Shown in pieces: positions 46,670-56,298 of a stretch of DNA of 64,000 nt (positions are counted from its first letter, which is position 1; every line of letters begins with the position of its first letter). The stretch is taken from contig NZ_SNZJ01000021.1 of NCBI RefSeq assembly GCF_004363555.1, positions 1 through 64,000 on the forward strand, read 5' to 3'. Source of the stretch: Halomonas ventosae (GTDB lineage: Bacteria > Pseudomonadota > Gammaproteobacteria > Pseudomonadales > Halomonadaceae). A program made the translations under genes and the position numbers. The notes below the pieces were generated by a model, which did no database searches, was not told where the DNA came from, and worked only from the letters and a program-made list of their open reading frames with translations.

Positions 46670-47353
46670 TCACCCAAAGTGGTTGCGATCGTTCGTGTCG
46701 CCCGGGATGCCGGCGCCCTCTGTCCCGGGGGCCCTGCTGCCGGACCAGCCTGGCGGCAGGCTGTGGCCACCGTGGGCAAGGAGCGCCGGCAGGTAGTCTG
46801 CCAGCGCCGCGAGCCCATGATCCCCCTGCGGGTGCAGGATCGTCCTGGCGCCGCGATACAGGGCGAAGGCCTCGGCCGGGTCCAGGGTCTCGTCGGCGGT
46901 CCCCAGCAGCAGCAGGTAGCGCTCGCCCGTGACCCGCTCGGGCGTCAGCGCCTCGAGCTCCTCGAGGTGCGCGGCGTCGATGGCGAAGCGCTCGCCGGTG
47001 TAGGCATTGTCGAAGCGCTCGCCGACCCAGTCCGCCACCAGCCCCGCCGGGGCCACCGCCGGGTTGATCAGCACCCCCGCCAGGTCGTACCGCTCGGCCA
47101 CCAGGGTCGCCAGGAAGCCCCCCATGGAGCTGCCCGCCACCAGCGGCCGCGGCCCCAGCCTGGCCAGCCGCGACTCGGCCAGCGCCAGGGCCGCTGCCGG
47201 GCGGTGCGGCAGCTGCGGCGTCGCGCAGGCCAGGCCAAGCCACGCGCAGGCCTGGCGCACCAGCGCCGCCTTGGGCGAGGCGCTGCCGCTGTTGAAGCCA
47301 TGGAGGTAGAGGACCCCGCTGGCGGCCGGCAGGTGCCAGGCGGCACTCAGCAT
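46670..47353 (-). CDS. yqiA: YqiA-family alpha/beta-hydrolase (esterase)
   Basis: A 227-residue alpha/beta-hydrolase of the YqiA family, which has esterase activity on short acyl and palmitoyl-CoA substrates in E. coli; the physiological substrate is unclear. Visible are the oxyanion motif YLHGFNS, nucleophile elbow GSSMGG, an acidic residue in LGTADETLD and His in QGDHGL. AGGGG lies eight bases before the chosen ATG; an ATG six codons earlier is less supported. The C-terminal 30 residues are a low-complexity, proline/glycine-rich extension. Immediately upstream of parE, as in enterobacteria. Confidence 0.88.
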   Translation of the reverse strand: MLSAAWHLPAASGVLYLHGFNSGSASPKAALVRQACAWLGLACATPQLPHRPAAALALAESRLARLGPRPLVAGSSMGGFLATLVAERYDLAGVLINPAVAPAGLVADWVGERFDNAYTGERFAIDAAHLEELEALTPERVTGERYLLLLGTADETLDPAEAFALYRGARTILHPQGDHGLAALADYLPALLAHGGHSLPPGWSGSRAPGTEGAGIPGDTNDRNHFG

Positions 47354-47381
47354 ACCGCAACCCCTGTACATGCAGCCAGTG

Positions 47382-49064
47382 TCATCGCGAGCCGCGCTCC
47401 GCCGCCCACACGGCCTCGATCAGGCCCCGGGTGGAGTCGTCCATGTCGGCGATGTCCGCCTGGTGCTCGAGGATCCGCTGGGTCTCGCCGGCGATCTTCT
47501 TGCCCAGCTCCACGCCCCACTGGTCGAAGGGATTGATGTCCCAGATGGTCGCCTGGACGAACACCTTGTGCTCGTAGAGGGCAACCAGCGCCCCGAGGGT
47601 GGCTGGCGTCAGCCGGTCGAGCAGCAGGGTGCTGGAAGGCTGGTTGCCCCGGTAGCGCTTGTGCACCGGACGCGGGCCGTCCTCCTCGATGGCCTCGTCG
47701 CCGAGCATCAGCACCCGCGACTGGGCGAAGCAGTTGGCGAGCGTCAGGCGGTGCTGTCCCATCAGGTGGTCGCGGGTGGCGGGATCCTCCACGTCGTCGT
47801 AGCGCACCTTGGGGGCAATGAAGTCGCACTCCACGGCCTGGGTGCCCTGGTGGAGCAGCTGGTAGAAGGCATGCTGGGCATTGGGTCCCAGCTGGCCCCA
47901 CAGCACCGGGCAGGTGGAATAGCCGACCTCGTCCCCGTCATGGGTCACCGACTTGCCGTTGGATTCCATCTCCAGCTGCTCGAGGTAGGCGGCGAAGAAC
48001 TCCAGGCGGCCGTCGTAGGGCAGGATCGAGTGGGCGCGGATGTCGAGGAAGTTGACGTTCCAGATCCCCGCCAGGGCCAGCAGCACCGGCAGGTTGTCGG
48101 AAAGCGGCGCCTCGCTGAAGTGGCGATCCATGGCATGGGCCCCGGCGAGCAGCTCGCGGAAGTGGTCCATGCCCACCACCAGGGCGATGGGCAGGCCGAT
48201 GGCACCCCACAGCGAGTAGCGGCCCCCCACCCACTCCCAGAACTCCAGCTGGTGCTCCTCGGCGATGCCCCACTCGTTCATCTTCTCGGGGCTCGCCGAG
48301 ACGCCGATGAAGTGCTGGCGCATCACCAGCTCGGCGTCGACGCCCTCCTCGCGGTGCTCGCCCATCAGCCGAGCCATCAGCCAGTCCCGCGCGGTGCGCG
48401 CATTGGAGAGGGTATCGATGGTGGTGAAGGACTTCGACGAGAGCACGAACAGCGTGGTCTCGGGATTGAGCCGTGCCAGGTAGTCGGCCAGCTGGGAGCC
48501 GTCCATGGTCGAGGCGAAGTGCACGTCGATGGTGTGCACCCCCTCCGGCCGATAGTCGGCCAGAGCATGGGTGACCATCAGCGGGCCCAGGTCGGAGCCG
48601 CCGACCCCCAGGTTGACCACGTCGCGGATCGCCCGGCCGGTGGCGCCCCGCCACTGGCCGGCATGGAAGCGCTCGACCATGGTGGCCATGCGCTCGAGGG
48701 TGGCGTGCACCGAGGGCACCAGGTCCTCGCCCTCCACCACCAGGCTGGCCTCCGGCGGCAGCCTCAGCGCGGTATGCAGGGCCGGCCGGTCCTCGCTGCG
48801 GTTGACCCGCTCCCCGGCCAGCAGGGCGCGGATCGCCTCGGGAACCTCGGCCTCCCGGGCCAGGTCGAGCAGCCGCTCGAGGGTCTCGTCACGCCAGCGC
48901 TGCTTGGAGAGATCCAGGGTCAGCCCCGCCGCCTGGCGGGTGAGGGCCGCGTGGCGCCCCGGCGCGCCGGTGAACAGCTCGCTCAGGTGGGTAGTACGCA
49001 TCTCGCGGGCGTGCGCGGCCAGGGCCTGCCAGGCATCGCGCTGGTCGATCGTGGGGTGTGTCAT
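47382..49064 (-). CDS. pgi: Glucose-6-phosphate isomerase
   Basis: A 560-residue enzyme interconverting glucose 6-phosphate and fructose 6-phosphate. Phosphate-binding and catalytic motifs GVGGSDLGP, SSKSFTT, and the C-terminal signature NPFDQWGVELGKKIAGE are intact. AAGGAGG lies five bases before the ATG; an upstream in-frame start adds 29 residues with no family match. It diverges from cmoA over 85 bases. Its product pool feeds UDP-glucose and so indirectly the exopolysaccharide precursor. Confidence 0.97.
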   Translation of the reverse strand: MTHPTIDQRDAWQALAAHAREMRTTHLSELFTGAPGRHAALTRQAAGLTLDLSKQRWRDETLERLLDLAREAEVPEAIRALLAGERVNRSEDRPALHTALRLPPEASLVVEGEDLVPSVHATLERMATMVERFHAGQWRGATGRAIRDVVNLGVGGSDLGPLMVTHALADYRPEGVHTIDVHFASTMDGSQLADYLARLNPETTLFVLSSKSFTTIDTLSNARTARDWLMARLMGEHREEGVDAELVMRQHFIGVSASPEKMNEWGIAEEHQLEFWEWVGGRYSLWGAIGLPIALVVGMDHFRELLAGAHAMDRHFSEAPLSDNLPVLLALAGIWNVNFLDIRAHSILPYDGRLEFFAAYLEQLEMESNGKSVTHDGDEVGYSTCPVLWGQLGPNAQHAFYQLLHQGTQAVECDFIAPKVRYDDVEDPATRDHLMGQHRLTLANCFAQSRVLMLGDEAIEEDGPRPVHKRYRGNQPSSTLLLDRLTPATLGALVALYEHKVFVQATIWDINPFDQWGVELGKKIAGETQRILEHQADIADMDDSTRGLIEAVWAAERGSR

Positions 49065-49149
49065 GGCTTCCTCCTTGACGTCCTGTCGTGCAGCCGGCGT
49101 GGGCGAGGCGTAGAATGACGCCCCTTTCCCACGATATCCGGCCAGATCC

Positions 49150-49893
49150 ATGAGTGACGCATCTTACCGTGACGCGATCTTTTCGACACCCCTGGACAGG
49201 GTGGCGCGCTTTTCGTTCGACGAGAAGGTCGTCGCCTGCTTTCCCGACATGATCCGCCGCTCGGTGCCGGGCTACGGCCAGATACTGGGCATGCTGGGAC
49301 TGATCGCTGCCCGTCACCTGCGTCATGGCGCGCGGGTCTACGACCTGGGCTGCTCGCTGGGCGCCACCGGCCTGGCGCTGGCCGGGACGCTGCCGCCGGA
49401 CGCCTTCCGCTACACCGGGGTGGATCTCTCCCCGGCCATGGTGACGCGGGCCCGGGAGACCCTGGCCGTGGAGTGCCCCGACCACCTCATGGAGGTGCTC
49501 GAGGGCGATATCCGCACCCTGGACTACGCCCCCGCGGGCATGATCGTGCTCAACTTCACCCTGCAGTTCCTTGACCCCGGGGATCGCGACGCGGTGATCC
49601 AGCGGCTGTTCCAGGCCCTGGAGCCCGGCGGCGTGCTGGTGCTCTCGGAGAAGGTCAAGGCCGCCGACGAGCAGGAGAACGCCTGGCTGGTGGAGCGCTA
49701 CCACGACTTCAAGCGCGCCAACGGCTACAGCGAGATGGAGATCAGCCAGAAGCGCACCGCACTCGAGAACGTGCTGGTGCCGGACACCCTGGCGGGCCAC
49801 CACGAGCGCCTGGCCGGGGCCGGCTTTTCCCGCGCCCACACCTGGTTCCAGTTCCTCAACTTCGCCTCGCTGATCGCCTTCAAGGACGCCTGA
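49150..49893 (+). CDS. cmoA: Carboxy-S-adenosyl-L-methionine synthase
   Basis: A 247-residue SAM-fold enzyme that makes carboxy-SAM from SAM and prephenate for cmo5U34 formation in tRNA. It starts with the typical ARFSFDEKVVACFPDMIRRSVPGY and contains the SAM loop DLGCSLGATGL. The stop lies one base before cmoB, so the two are cotranslated. cmoM, which methylates the cmo5U product, is present at the far end of the window. Confidence 0.96.
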   Translation: MSDASYRDAIFSTPLDRVARFSFDEKVVACFPDMIRRSVPGYGQILGMLGLIAARHLRHGARVYDLGCSLGATGLALAGTLPPDAFRYTGVDLSPAMVTRARETLAVECPDHLMEVLEGDIRTLDYAPAGMIVLNFTLQFLDPGDRDAVIQRLFQALEPGGVLVLSEKVKAADEQENAWLVERYHDFKRANGYSEMEISQKRTALENVLVPDTLAGHHERLAGAGFSRAHTWFQFLNFASLIAFKDA

Positions 49894-49894
49894 C

Positions 49895-50887
49895 ATGCCG
49901 ATCGCGCCCGAGCACCGTGCCCTCTACCGGGCCTTCCTCGACCAGGGGCTGGAGGCCTGGCTGGCCCGCCTCCCCGACCAGCTGGCCCGCGGCCTGGACC
50001 GACAGCGCTTCGGCGACCTGCCGGCCTGGGAAAAGGCCGTGGCCAAGCTGCCCGCCCTGCCCGACGACAGGCAGGTATGCCTGGACACCGACACCGTCAG
50101 CGTCGAGGTCGACCTCGCCGAGGGCCAGCGCCGCCAGTGCCACAACCTGCTGGCCAAGCTCGCGCCCTGGCGCAAGGGGCCCTACCGGCTCGGTGACATT
50201 CACATCGACACCGAGTGGCGCTCGGACTGGAAGTGGCAGCGCGTGGCGTCGCACCTGGCGCCGCTGGCCGGTCGCCGCGTGCTGGACGTCGGCGGCGGCA
50301 ACGGCTACCACGCCTGGCGCATGGCAGGTCAAGGGGCGGCCTTCGTGCTGGTGATCGACCCCTCGCCGCGCTTCTTCTGGCAGTTCCGGGCGGTACGCCA
50401 CTTCGTGGGGGACGCCGACGGCGGGCGCACCCACTTCCTGCCGTTGGGCATCGAGGAGGTGCCCGAAGGGCTCGCCTTCTTTGACACGGTCTTCTCCATG
50501 GGCGTGCTCTATCACCGCCCCTCACCCCTGGAGCATATCCAGCAGCTCAGGGAGGCCCTGCGCCCCGGCGGCGAACTGGTGCTGGAGACCCTGGTGGTGG
50601 AGGGCGACGACACCACGGTGCTGCTCCCCGGAGAGCGCTATGCCGCCATGCCCAACGTCTACTTCCTGCCCTCCTCCGCCGCCCTCTGCGGGTGGCTCGA
50701 GCGCTGCGGCCTCACCAACGTGCGGGTGGTGGACGAGGCGGTGACCACCACGGACGAGCAGCGCGCCACCGCGTGGATGACCTTCCAGTCGCTGGCCGAC
50801 TTCCTCGACCCCGAGGACCCGAGCCGGACCCGCGAGGGCTACCCCGCCCCGCGCCGCGCGGTGGTCATCGCCAACCGACCGGCCTGA
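49895..50887 (+). CDS. cmoB: tRNA U34 carboxymethyltransferase
   Basis: A 330-residue enzyme that transfers the carboxymethyl group of carboxy-SAM to 5-hydroxyuridine 34. The SAM-binding loop VLDVGGGNGYHAWRM and MGVLYHRPSPLEHI are family hallmarks; E. coli CmoB is 323 residues. It directly follows cmoA. It ends 14 bases from the convergent App1-like gene with no obvious terminator. Confidence 0.96.
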   Translation: MPIAPEHRALYRAFLDQGLEAWLARLPDQLARGLDRQRFGDLPAWEKAVAKLPALPDDRQVCLDTDTVSVEVDLAEGQRRQCHNLLAKLAPWRKGPYRLGDIHIDTEWRSDWKWQRVASHLAPLAGRRVLDVGGGNGYHAWRMAGQGAAFVLVIDPSPRFFWQFRAVRHFVGDADGGRTHFLPLGIEEVPEGLAFFDTVFSMGVLYHRPSPLEHIQQLREALRPGGELVLETLVVEGDDTTVLLPGERYAAMPNVYFLPSSAALCGWLERCGLTNVRVVDEAVTTTDEQRATAWMTFQSLADFLDPEDPSRTREGYPAPRRAVVIANRPA

Positions 50888-50901
50888 GCCCGGCCCTGGC
50901 C

Positions 50902-52023
50902 TCACTCGGTTTCGTCGGCCATGCCGGCCACATCACGGCGCACGGCCGCCAGCCCATGGTCGGAGATGAGCCCGCGCGCCCGGGCATGTTCCGCGATCAG
51001 TACGCTGTCGGCTGCCAGCACCAGGTCGCAGCGGGTGTGGCGTATCTGATCGCGCAACTGCTGGATGTCACGCTGGCGCTCCACCCGGCGGTCCACGCGA
51101 CGGATATAGATCGCCTCGATACGCCCGGGATGGGCCTTGACGATGCGGGTGTAGACTTCGGGGTCGTGTTGCCCGCTATCGCCGACCAGGATGCAGGGCA
51201 CCCCCTCGTAGAGCGCCAGCATGCGGCTGATCAGTCGCTGCTTGTGGTCCTCGGCCCGACGCGGCCAGGGATGACGCGCCGAGATGCCCCACTCGCGCAG
51301 GAAGAGGAGCGGCCCGACCGGGATGCGATTGAGCTGGAAGAAGGTCTCCAGCATCTCGTAGATCGCCCAGGGCCCCCGGGAGACGTAGAGGATAGGCCGT
51401 TCGCCCCGATCATCCGCGCCGCGATGCAGGGCCTGGTAGAGCGATGCCACCCCGGGAAAGGCCGTGCGCCGGTGGGGCTTCTCGATGAACAGCCGATAGA
51501 GCATCCGCAGCCTGTCGGCCACACCGGTGTACATCACGGTATCGTCGATGTCGCTGATCACCAGCAGGTCGATCTCGGAGGCCGGCACATAGACCTCCAC
51601 GCTGGCGCGCACCGGCGTCTCGTGACCGGCCGTGACCCACAGCTCGGCACCGTGCCAGGAACGGTCGTTTGGCAGTGATGTGACGAGCGGCAGGTGGGCA
51701 TCGAAGTAGCCATCGCGGTCGGTGGTCACGGCGACATGGCTGTCGCCCAGATGGATCCTGACAGTGGCATCCGCCACACCACGACGGGCGATGCGACGGA
51801 CCACGTCGGCCAGGTCGCGCAGGAAGCCGCGGCGCGGCACCAGCCTGCCCAGCGGCGACTGACGAAACACGCGGCCTGTGAGGAAGGCTTCTTGCCGCGA
51901 GCCATACCCTCGATAGGGGGTAACCGTCAGGCCGCCGTGACCATGATCGCGCTTCATCGGCCTGGCCACGATGCCCACCAGCCGCTTCACGAACAGGGAG
52001 AGGTGCCGAAACGCCTGCTTCAC
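50902..52023 (-). CDS. App1-family phosphatidate phosphatase-like protein (DUF2183)
   Basis: A protein of about 373 residues with an N-terminal beta-rich segment (about 60-150) and a C-terminal HAD-like App1 domain. The catalytic motif is DIDDT in LLVISDIDDTVMYTG, followed by FPGVASLYQAL, VSRGPWAIYEMLETFF, and GDSGQHDPEVY. Yeast App1 is a Mg-dependent phosphatidate phosphatase; bacterial homologues are uncharacterised. The start is uncertain: the frame is open to a TTG at 52101, and a GTG preceded by AGGG is used here; the first in-frame ATG is at 51957. No signal peptide is evident, so the location is probably cytoplasmic. Confidence 0.78.
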   Translation of the reverse strand: MKQAFRHLSLFVKRLVGIVARPMKRDHGHGGLTVTPYRGYGSRQEAFLTGRVFRQSPLGRLVPRRGFLRDLADVVRRIARRGVADATVRIHLGDSHVAVTTDRDGYFDAHLPLVTSLPNDRSWHGAELWVTAGHETPVRASVEVYVPASEIDLLVISDIDDTVMYTGVADRLRMLYRLFIEKPHRRTAFPGVASLYQALHRGADDRGERPILYVSRGPWAIYEMLETFFQLNRIPVGPLLFLREWGISARHPWPRRAEDHKQRLISRMLALYEGVPCILVGDSGQHDPEVYTRIVKAHPGRIEAIYIRRVDRRVERQRDIQQLRDQIRHTRCDLVLAADSVLIAEHARARGLISDHGLAAVRRDVAGMADETE

Positions 52024-52197
52024 CCTCGTCACCCTGTCCAGTGACCAGGGCGAGACTCGCCATTCATGGATGTACGCTCCTGGCCATGTCGATGATCCCA
52101 AGCCTAGTACCGACCCCGTGGTTGCCGCACGCCCTTTGCCTTCGATGACGGTAACTGCCGGCAGGGAAGCCGTAGCGCTGTCACCGATGGCGCAGGC

Positions 52198-52875
52198 CTA
52201 CCGCCGCAGGATCACCAGCCAGCGGCCCAGGTTGAGGATGCTGGCAAGCGATGCCGCCACATAGGTGAAGGCGCAGGCGGTGAGCACGTGGCGGGCGCCG
52301 GCCAAGTCGCGGGGCGGGATGTACTCCTTGAGCAGCGGCAGGGCGCGCTGGAAGCTGGCATCGAACTCCACCGGCAGGGTCACCAGGTGCACCAGGGCGG
52401 CGGTGCCGAAGCTCGCCACCGCGGCGGCCACCACGATGGCCAGGCCGCCCGGCAGGCGGGTCAGCACGAACAGGAAGGGCGCGGCCATCATCAGCAGCGC
52501 GCCGACCTTCTCGGCCTTCTGCGCCACCGCCACCAGCCGTGAACGCGCCAGCAGCGGTGCGTAGCCCTGCTGATGCTGGATGGCATGCCCCACCTCGTGG
52601 GCCGCCACCGTCACCGCGGTGAGCGAGCGGCCCTCGTAGTGTTCCCGGGAGAGGCGCACCCGTCGTGCCTCGGGGTCGTAGTGGTCGCCCTGGTCGGTCA
52701 TCTCCACCTTGACCCCCTCTAGGCCCAGCCGCCGGATCAGGTGGTCGGCCAGCTCGCCCCCGGTCCCGGGATACTCGTCGCGCCCGCGTGCATGGCGCGC
52801 CAGCACCCACTTCGCCCAGAGGTTGGGCAGCAGGAAGATAGCCAGCAGCAGCACGATTGCCAGGACGATGATCAT
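52198..52875 (-). CDS. YugP-family membrane zinc metallopeptidase
   Basis: A 225-residue membrane protease of the neutral zinc metallopeptidase family (YugP). An N-terminal membrane helix (about 3-22) precedes the active-site HEVGH in AAHEVGHAIQHQ near residue 96, followed by two hydrophobic segments (about 125-160) and a C-terminal helix. GDHYDPEARRVRLSREHY is a family hallmark. Physiological targets are unknown. It is followed by 174 bases without a gene before the App1-like gene. Confidence 0.88.
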   Translation of the reverse strand: MIIVLAIVLLLAIFLLPNLWAKWVLARHARGRDEYPGTGGELADHLIRRLGLEGVKVEMTDQGDHYDPEARRVRLSREHYEGRSLTAVTVAAHEVGHAIQHQQGYAPLLARSRLVAVAQKAEKVGALLMMAAPFLFVLTRLPGGLAIVVAAAVASFGTAALVHLVTLPVEFDASFQRALPLLKEYIPPRDLAGARHVLTACAFTYVAASLASILNLGRWLVILRR

Positions 52876-52957
52876 CGGGGCAGGCTCCGGGGAAGGGTCA
52901 CGTCATTGGACCTAGCCTACCAGAGCCGGTTTCCTCATCGGTGAACGTCTTGCCCCA

Positions 52958-52995
52958 AAACAACAACGAGCCCGGCGACGAGGTCGCCGGGCTCG
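52958..52995 (-). terminator. Terminator after cysN
   Basis: On the minus strand a perfect 13-base stem CGAGCCCGGCGAC/GTCGCCGGGCTCG with a three-base loop is followed by TTGTTGTTTTG. It lies 22 bases beyond the cysN stop. Confidence 0.85.
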
Positions 52996-53017
52996 TGGAC
53001 GGCCTTGTTGAACCGGC

Positions 53018-54457
53018 CTACTTGAGCAGCTCGCGGATATCCTTCGCCTCCCAGTGGGGGAAGTACTTGCGCACCAGGGCGTTGAGCTCCAGCTCGAAGC
53101 CGGCCCAGTCCACCTCGCCTGTCGGCCGGCCACCTGCACGGGCGACGCCGCGGATCATCCCCGCGCCCACGGTGACGTTGGAGAGCCGGTCGATGACGAT
53201 GAAGCTGCCGGTGCCCGGGCTCGTGCCGTAGTCGTCCAGCGCCACCTCGGCGGTCAGCTCGACCCGGCAGCGGGCGATGGCATTGAGCTCGAGGCGCTCG
53301 GCCGGGTGGCGTGCCAGGCTGTTGACGTCCACCTGGTGGAGGATCTCGCCGACCTGTCCCGACACGGAGCGCCCGGCCAGGCGGATGTCGACCTGGCGCC
53401 CGGGGGCTAGCGCCTCGTCATGCATCCAGACGATATCGGCTTCGAAGGCATCGGCCATGGCCACCTCGGCGTCGGCGGCGACGATCCAGTCGCCCCGTGA
53501 GATGTCGATCTCGTCACTCAGGGTCAAGGTAATCGCCTGCCCCGGGAAGGCTTCCTCCAGGTCGCCGTCGAAGGTGACGATGCGCTCGACCGTCGAGACC
53601 CGCCCGGAGGGCAGCACCTTGATCGCCTGGCCCGGGCGCAGGATGCCGGCCTCGAGGGTGCCGGCATAGCCCCGGAAGTCCAGGTCGGGCCGGTTGACGT
53701 ATTGCACCGGCAGGCGCAGGTCGGTCAGGTTGCGATCGCGGCTGACCTCAATGCCCTCGAGCAGCTCGAGCAGCGGCGGGCCGGGTTCTCCATCGACCGA
53801 GTACCAGGGCATGCGCTCGCTGCGGTTGACCACGTTGTCGCCCTCGAGCGCCGAGAGCGGCACGAAGTGGATGTCGGGCGCGGCGAGCTGCCCGGCGAAG
53901 TCGCGATAGTCGGCGACGATCTCCTCGAAGCGCGCCTGGTCGAAGCCCACCAGGTCCATCTTGTTGACCGCGATCACCAGGTGCTGGATGCCCAGCAGGT
54001 CGGCGATGAAGCTGTGCCGCCTGGTTTGCGTCTGCACGCCGTAGCGGGCATCGATCAGGATGATCGCCAGGCTCGCCGTGGAGGCGCCGGTCGCCATGTT
54101 ACGGGTGTACTGCTCGTGGCCCGGCGTGTCGGCGATGATGAACTTGCGCTTGTCGGTGGAGAAGAAGCGGTAGGCCACGTCGATGGTGATGCCCTGCTCC
54201 CGCTCGGACTGCAGGCCATCGACCAGCAGCGCGAGGTCCACCGCCTCGCCGGTGGTGCCGCTCTTCTTCGAGGCCTGGGTGATCGCCGCCAGCTGGTCAT
54301 CGAAGATCATCTTGGAGTCGTGCAGCAGACGGCCGATCAGGGTCGACTTGCCGTCGTCGACGCTGCCGCAGGTGATGAAGCGCAGCAGGTCCTTGTTCTC
54401 GTGCTCGTGCAGGTACTGGTCGATGTTGTCGGCGATCAGGGTCGATTGGTGTGACAT
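53018..54457 (-). CDS. cysN: Sulfate adenylyltransferase subunit 1 (GTPase)
   Basis: A 479-residue EF-Tu-like GTPase that activates CysD for APS synthesis from sulfate and ATP. G motifs are [16 protein letters not shown] and NKMD; the beta-barrel domains follow. The protein ends after the EF-Tu-like part, so no APS kinase (CysC) domain is fused as in some relatives. Its ATG overlaps the cysD stop (TGATG). The frame is open upstream over cysD but the family start [12 protein letters not shown] is clear. Confidence 0.97.
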   Translation of the reverse strand: MSHQSTLIADNIDQYLHEHENKDLLRFITCGSVDDGKSTLIGRLLHDSKMIFDDQLAAITQASKKSGTTGEAVDLALLVDGLQSEREQGITIDVAYRFFSTDKRKFIIADTPGHEQYTRNMATGASTASLAIILIDARYGVQTQTRRHSFIADLLGIQHLVIAVNKMDLVGFDQARFEEIVADYRDFAGQLAAPDIHFVPLSALEGDNVVNRSERMPWYSVDGEPGPPLLELLEGIEVSRDRNLTDLRLPVQYVNRPDLDFRGYAGTLEAGILRPGQAIKVLPSGRVSTVERIVTFDGDLEEAFPGQAITLTLSDEIDISRGDWIVAADAEVAMADAFEADIVWMHDEALAPGRQVDIRLAGRSVSGQVGEILHQVDVNSLARHPAERLELNAIARCRVELTAEVALDDYGTSPGTGSFIVIDRLSNVTVGAGMIRGVARAGGRPTGEVDWAGFELELNALVRKYFPHWEAKDIRELLK

Positions 54458-55425
54458 CAGAAATAGCCCTCGCGCTTCTTCTTCTCCATGGAGCCGGCCT
54501 GGTCGTGGTCGATGGCGCGGCCGCTGCGCTCGCTGGTGCGGGTCAGCAGCATCTCCTGGATGATCTCGGGCAGGGTGTCCGCTCGCGACTCCACGGCGCC
54601 GGTCAGCGGGTAGCAGCCGAGGGTACGGAAGCGCACCCACTTCTCCTCGGGCACCTCGCCCTCGGCCAGCGGCATCCGCTCGTCGTCGACCATGATCAGC
54701 ATGCCGTCGCGCTCCACCACCGGACGCGGTGCGGCGTAGTAGAGCGGCACGATGGGAATCCCTTCGAGGTGGATGTACTGCCAGATGTCCAGCTCGGTCC
54801 AGTTGGAGAGCGGGAAGGCACGGATCGACTCGCCCTTGTTGACCCGCGCGTTATAGAGGTTCCACAGCTCCGGGCGCTGGTTCTTGGGATCCCAGCGGTG
54901 GTGACGGTCGCGGAAGGAGAACACCCGCTCCTTGGCGCGGCTGGCCTCCTCGTCGCGACGCGCCCCGCCGAAGGCGGCATCGAAGCCGTACTTGTCCAGC
55001 GCCTGCTTCAGGGACTGGGTCTTCATCACGTCGGTATAGCCGCTCGAGCCATGGTCGAAGGGGTTGATGCCGGCGGCACGCCCCTCCTCGTTGATGTGCT
55101 CGATCAGCTCCATGCCGGATTCCGCGGCCATGCGATCGCGGAACTCGATCATCTCGCGGAACTTCCAGGTGGTGTTGACGTGCATCAGCGGGAAGGGCGG
55201 CGGCCCGGGATAGAAGGCCTTGCGCGCCAGGTGCAGCATCACCGAGGAGTCCTTGCCGATGGAGTAGAGCATCACCGGGTTGGCGAACTCCGCCACCACC
55301 TCGCGGATGATGTGGATCGACTCGGCCTCGAGCTGCTGGAGGTGGGTCTGCCGCTGGCGCGACGGGACCAGGTCGGCGGCGGCCTCGACGGCGCTCTCGC
55401 GTGACGGTGCGTGAAGACTGCTCAT
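54457..55425 (-). CDS. cysD: Sulfate adenylyltransferase subunit 2
   Basis: A 322-residue ATP pyrophosphatase-fold subunit that adenylylates sulfate. The PP-loop motif [10 protein letters not shown] is near residue 60, and [15 protein letters not shown] and the C-terminal KKKREGYF are family marks. GAGG upstream favours the MSSLHAP start over an ATG six codons earlier. The upstream 120 bases are AT-rich, a context typical of CysB-activated promoters. Confidence 0.97.
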   Translation of the reverse strand: MSSLHAPSRESAVEAAADLVPSRQRQTHLQQLEAESIHIIREVVAEFANPVMLYSIGKDSSVMLHLARKAFYPGPPPFPLMHVNTTWKFREMIEFRDRMAAESGMELIEHINEEGRAAGINPFDHGSSGYTDVMKTQSLKQALDKYGFDAAFGGARRDEEASRAKERVFSFRDRHHRWDPKNQRPELWNLYNARVNKGESIRAFPLSNWTELDIWQYIHLEGIPIVPLYYAAPRPVVERDGMLIMVDDERMPLAEGEVPEEKWVRFRTLGCYPLTGAVESRADTLPEIIQEMLLTRTSERSGRAIDHDQAGSMEKKKREGYF

Positions 55426-55443
55426 GGCCCGGCTACCTCGCAT

Positions 55444-55547
55444 GACGTTGGGCGGGTGAGATCATGCGAGACAGGGTAACGCCGGGCCAATAATAACCCA
55501 AAAGAATTAATAACTATCTTTTTATAGCCAATATGGCTATTTGCCGG
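55444..55547 (-). promoter_or_regulatory. AT-rich promoter region upstream of cysDN
   Basis: This short intergenic stretch is far richer in A and T than its surroundings, with ATAGTTATTAATTCTTTTGG and TTATTATTGG on the minus strand, and a small dyad ATAGCCA/TGGCTAT at 55534-55550. CysB sites are AT-rich and poorly conserved, so a CysB role is only suggested. No convincing -35/-10 pair can be fixed. Confidence 0.4.
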
Positions 55548-56282
55548 TCACGGGTCGACGCGCTCCACCCAGGTCTCCAGCGTGCCGTCCCGAAGCTCGA
55601 TGAGGCGATAGCCCGGACGCGAGGCCTCGTCGAGGGCGAAGGTCGAGGAGCCGGGCAGGAACTGGTCGGTGGTGGCGGGACAGCCATAGGCCGGTACCTC
55701 GCCGTCGCCCAGGGCACGGGCGCCGTGGAAGGCCTGGTGGACATGGCCGAAGAACACCGCGCGGACCTGGGGATGGGGAGCGACGACCCGCCAGAAGGCT
55801 TCGCCATCGGCCAGGCCGATCTCGTCGAGCCAGGCCGAGCCGACGGGCAACGGCGGATGATGCATCACCAGCAGCGTCGGCCGGTCGTCGGCCGCGAGAC
55901 GCTCGTCCAGGGTGACCAGGGCCGCCTCGCCCAGCTCGCCGCCGGGCCGGCCGCTGACATGGGTATCCAGCAGCAGCGCCCGCCAGTGGCCCAGGTCCAG
56001 CTCGTCGTGCAGCGCGCGACACTCGGCCATCAGCGCCGGCTGGTCGTGGTTGCCGGGGAGCCAGAACCAGGGCGCGTCGAGCCGTGCCAGCGCCTGCTCC
56101 GCCAGCCGATAGGAGGCCGCCGTCTCGTCATCGCTGACGTCGCCGGTGACCAGCACCAGCTCCGGCCGCTCCCGGTTCACCGCCTCGACCACCGCCTCCA
56201 GCTGGCGCAGCGGGAAGCCGGCCCGGGCACGGGCCGCGGGGTCGGCCTGCAGATGGCAGTCGGTGAGCTGGACCAGTCGCAT
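55548..56282 (-). CDS. cpdA: CpdA-like cyclic nucleotide phosphodiesterase
   Basis: A 244-residue class III metallophosphoesterase; the E. coli homologue hydrolyses 3',5'-cAMP. Metal-binding motifs are in order: D-x-H (TDCHL), GDVSDD, GNHDQ, HHPP and GHVHQ. The start MRLVQLTDCH fits the family and sits 16 bases after yqiB. The order nudF-yqiB-cpdA is as in E. coli, where yqiA and parE follow directly; here those two lie 8 kb away. Confidence 0.9.
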   Translation of the reverse strand: MRLVQLTDCHLQADPAARARAGFPLRQLEAVVEAVNRERPELVLVTGDVSDDETAASYRLAEQALARLDAPWFWLPGNHDQPALMAECRALHDELDLGHWRALLLDTHVSGRPGGELGEAALVTLDERLAADDRPTLLVMHHPPLPVGSAWLDEIGLADGEAFWRVVAPHPQVRAVFFGHVHQAFHGARALGDGEVPAYGCPATTDQFLPGSSTFALDEASRPGYRLIELRDGTLETWVERVDP

Positions 56283-56298
56283 CAGTACCGCCTCCTCA

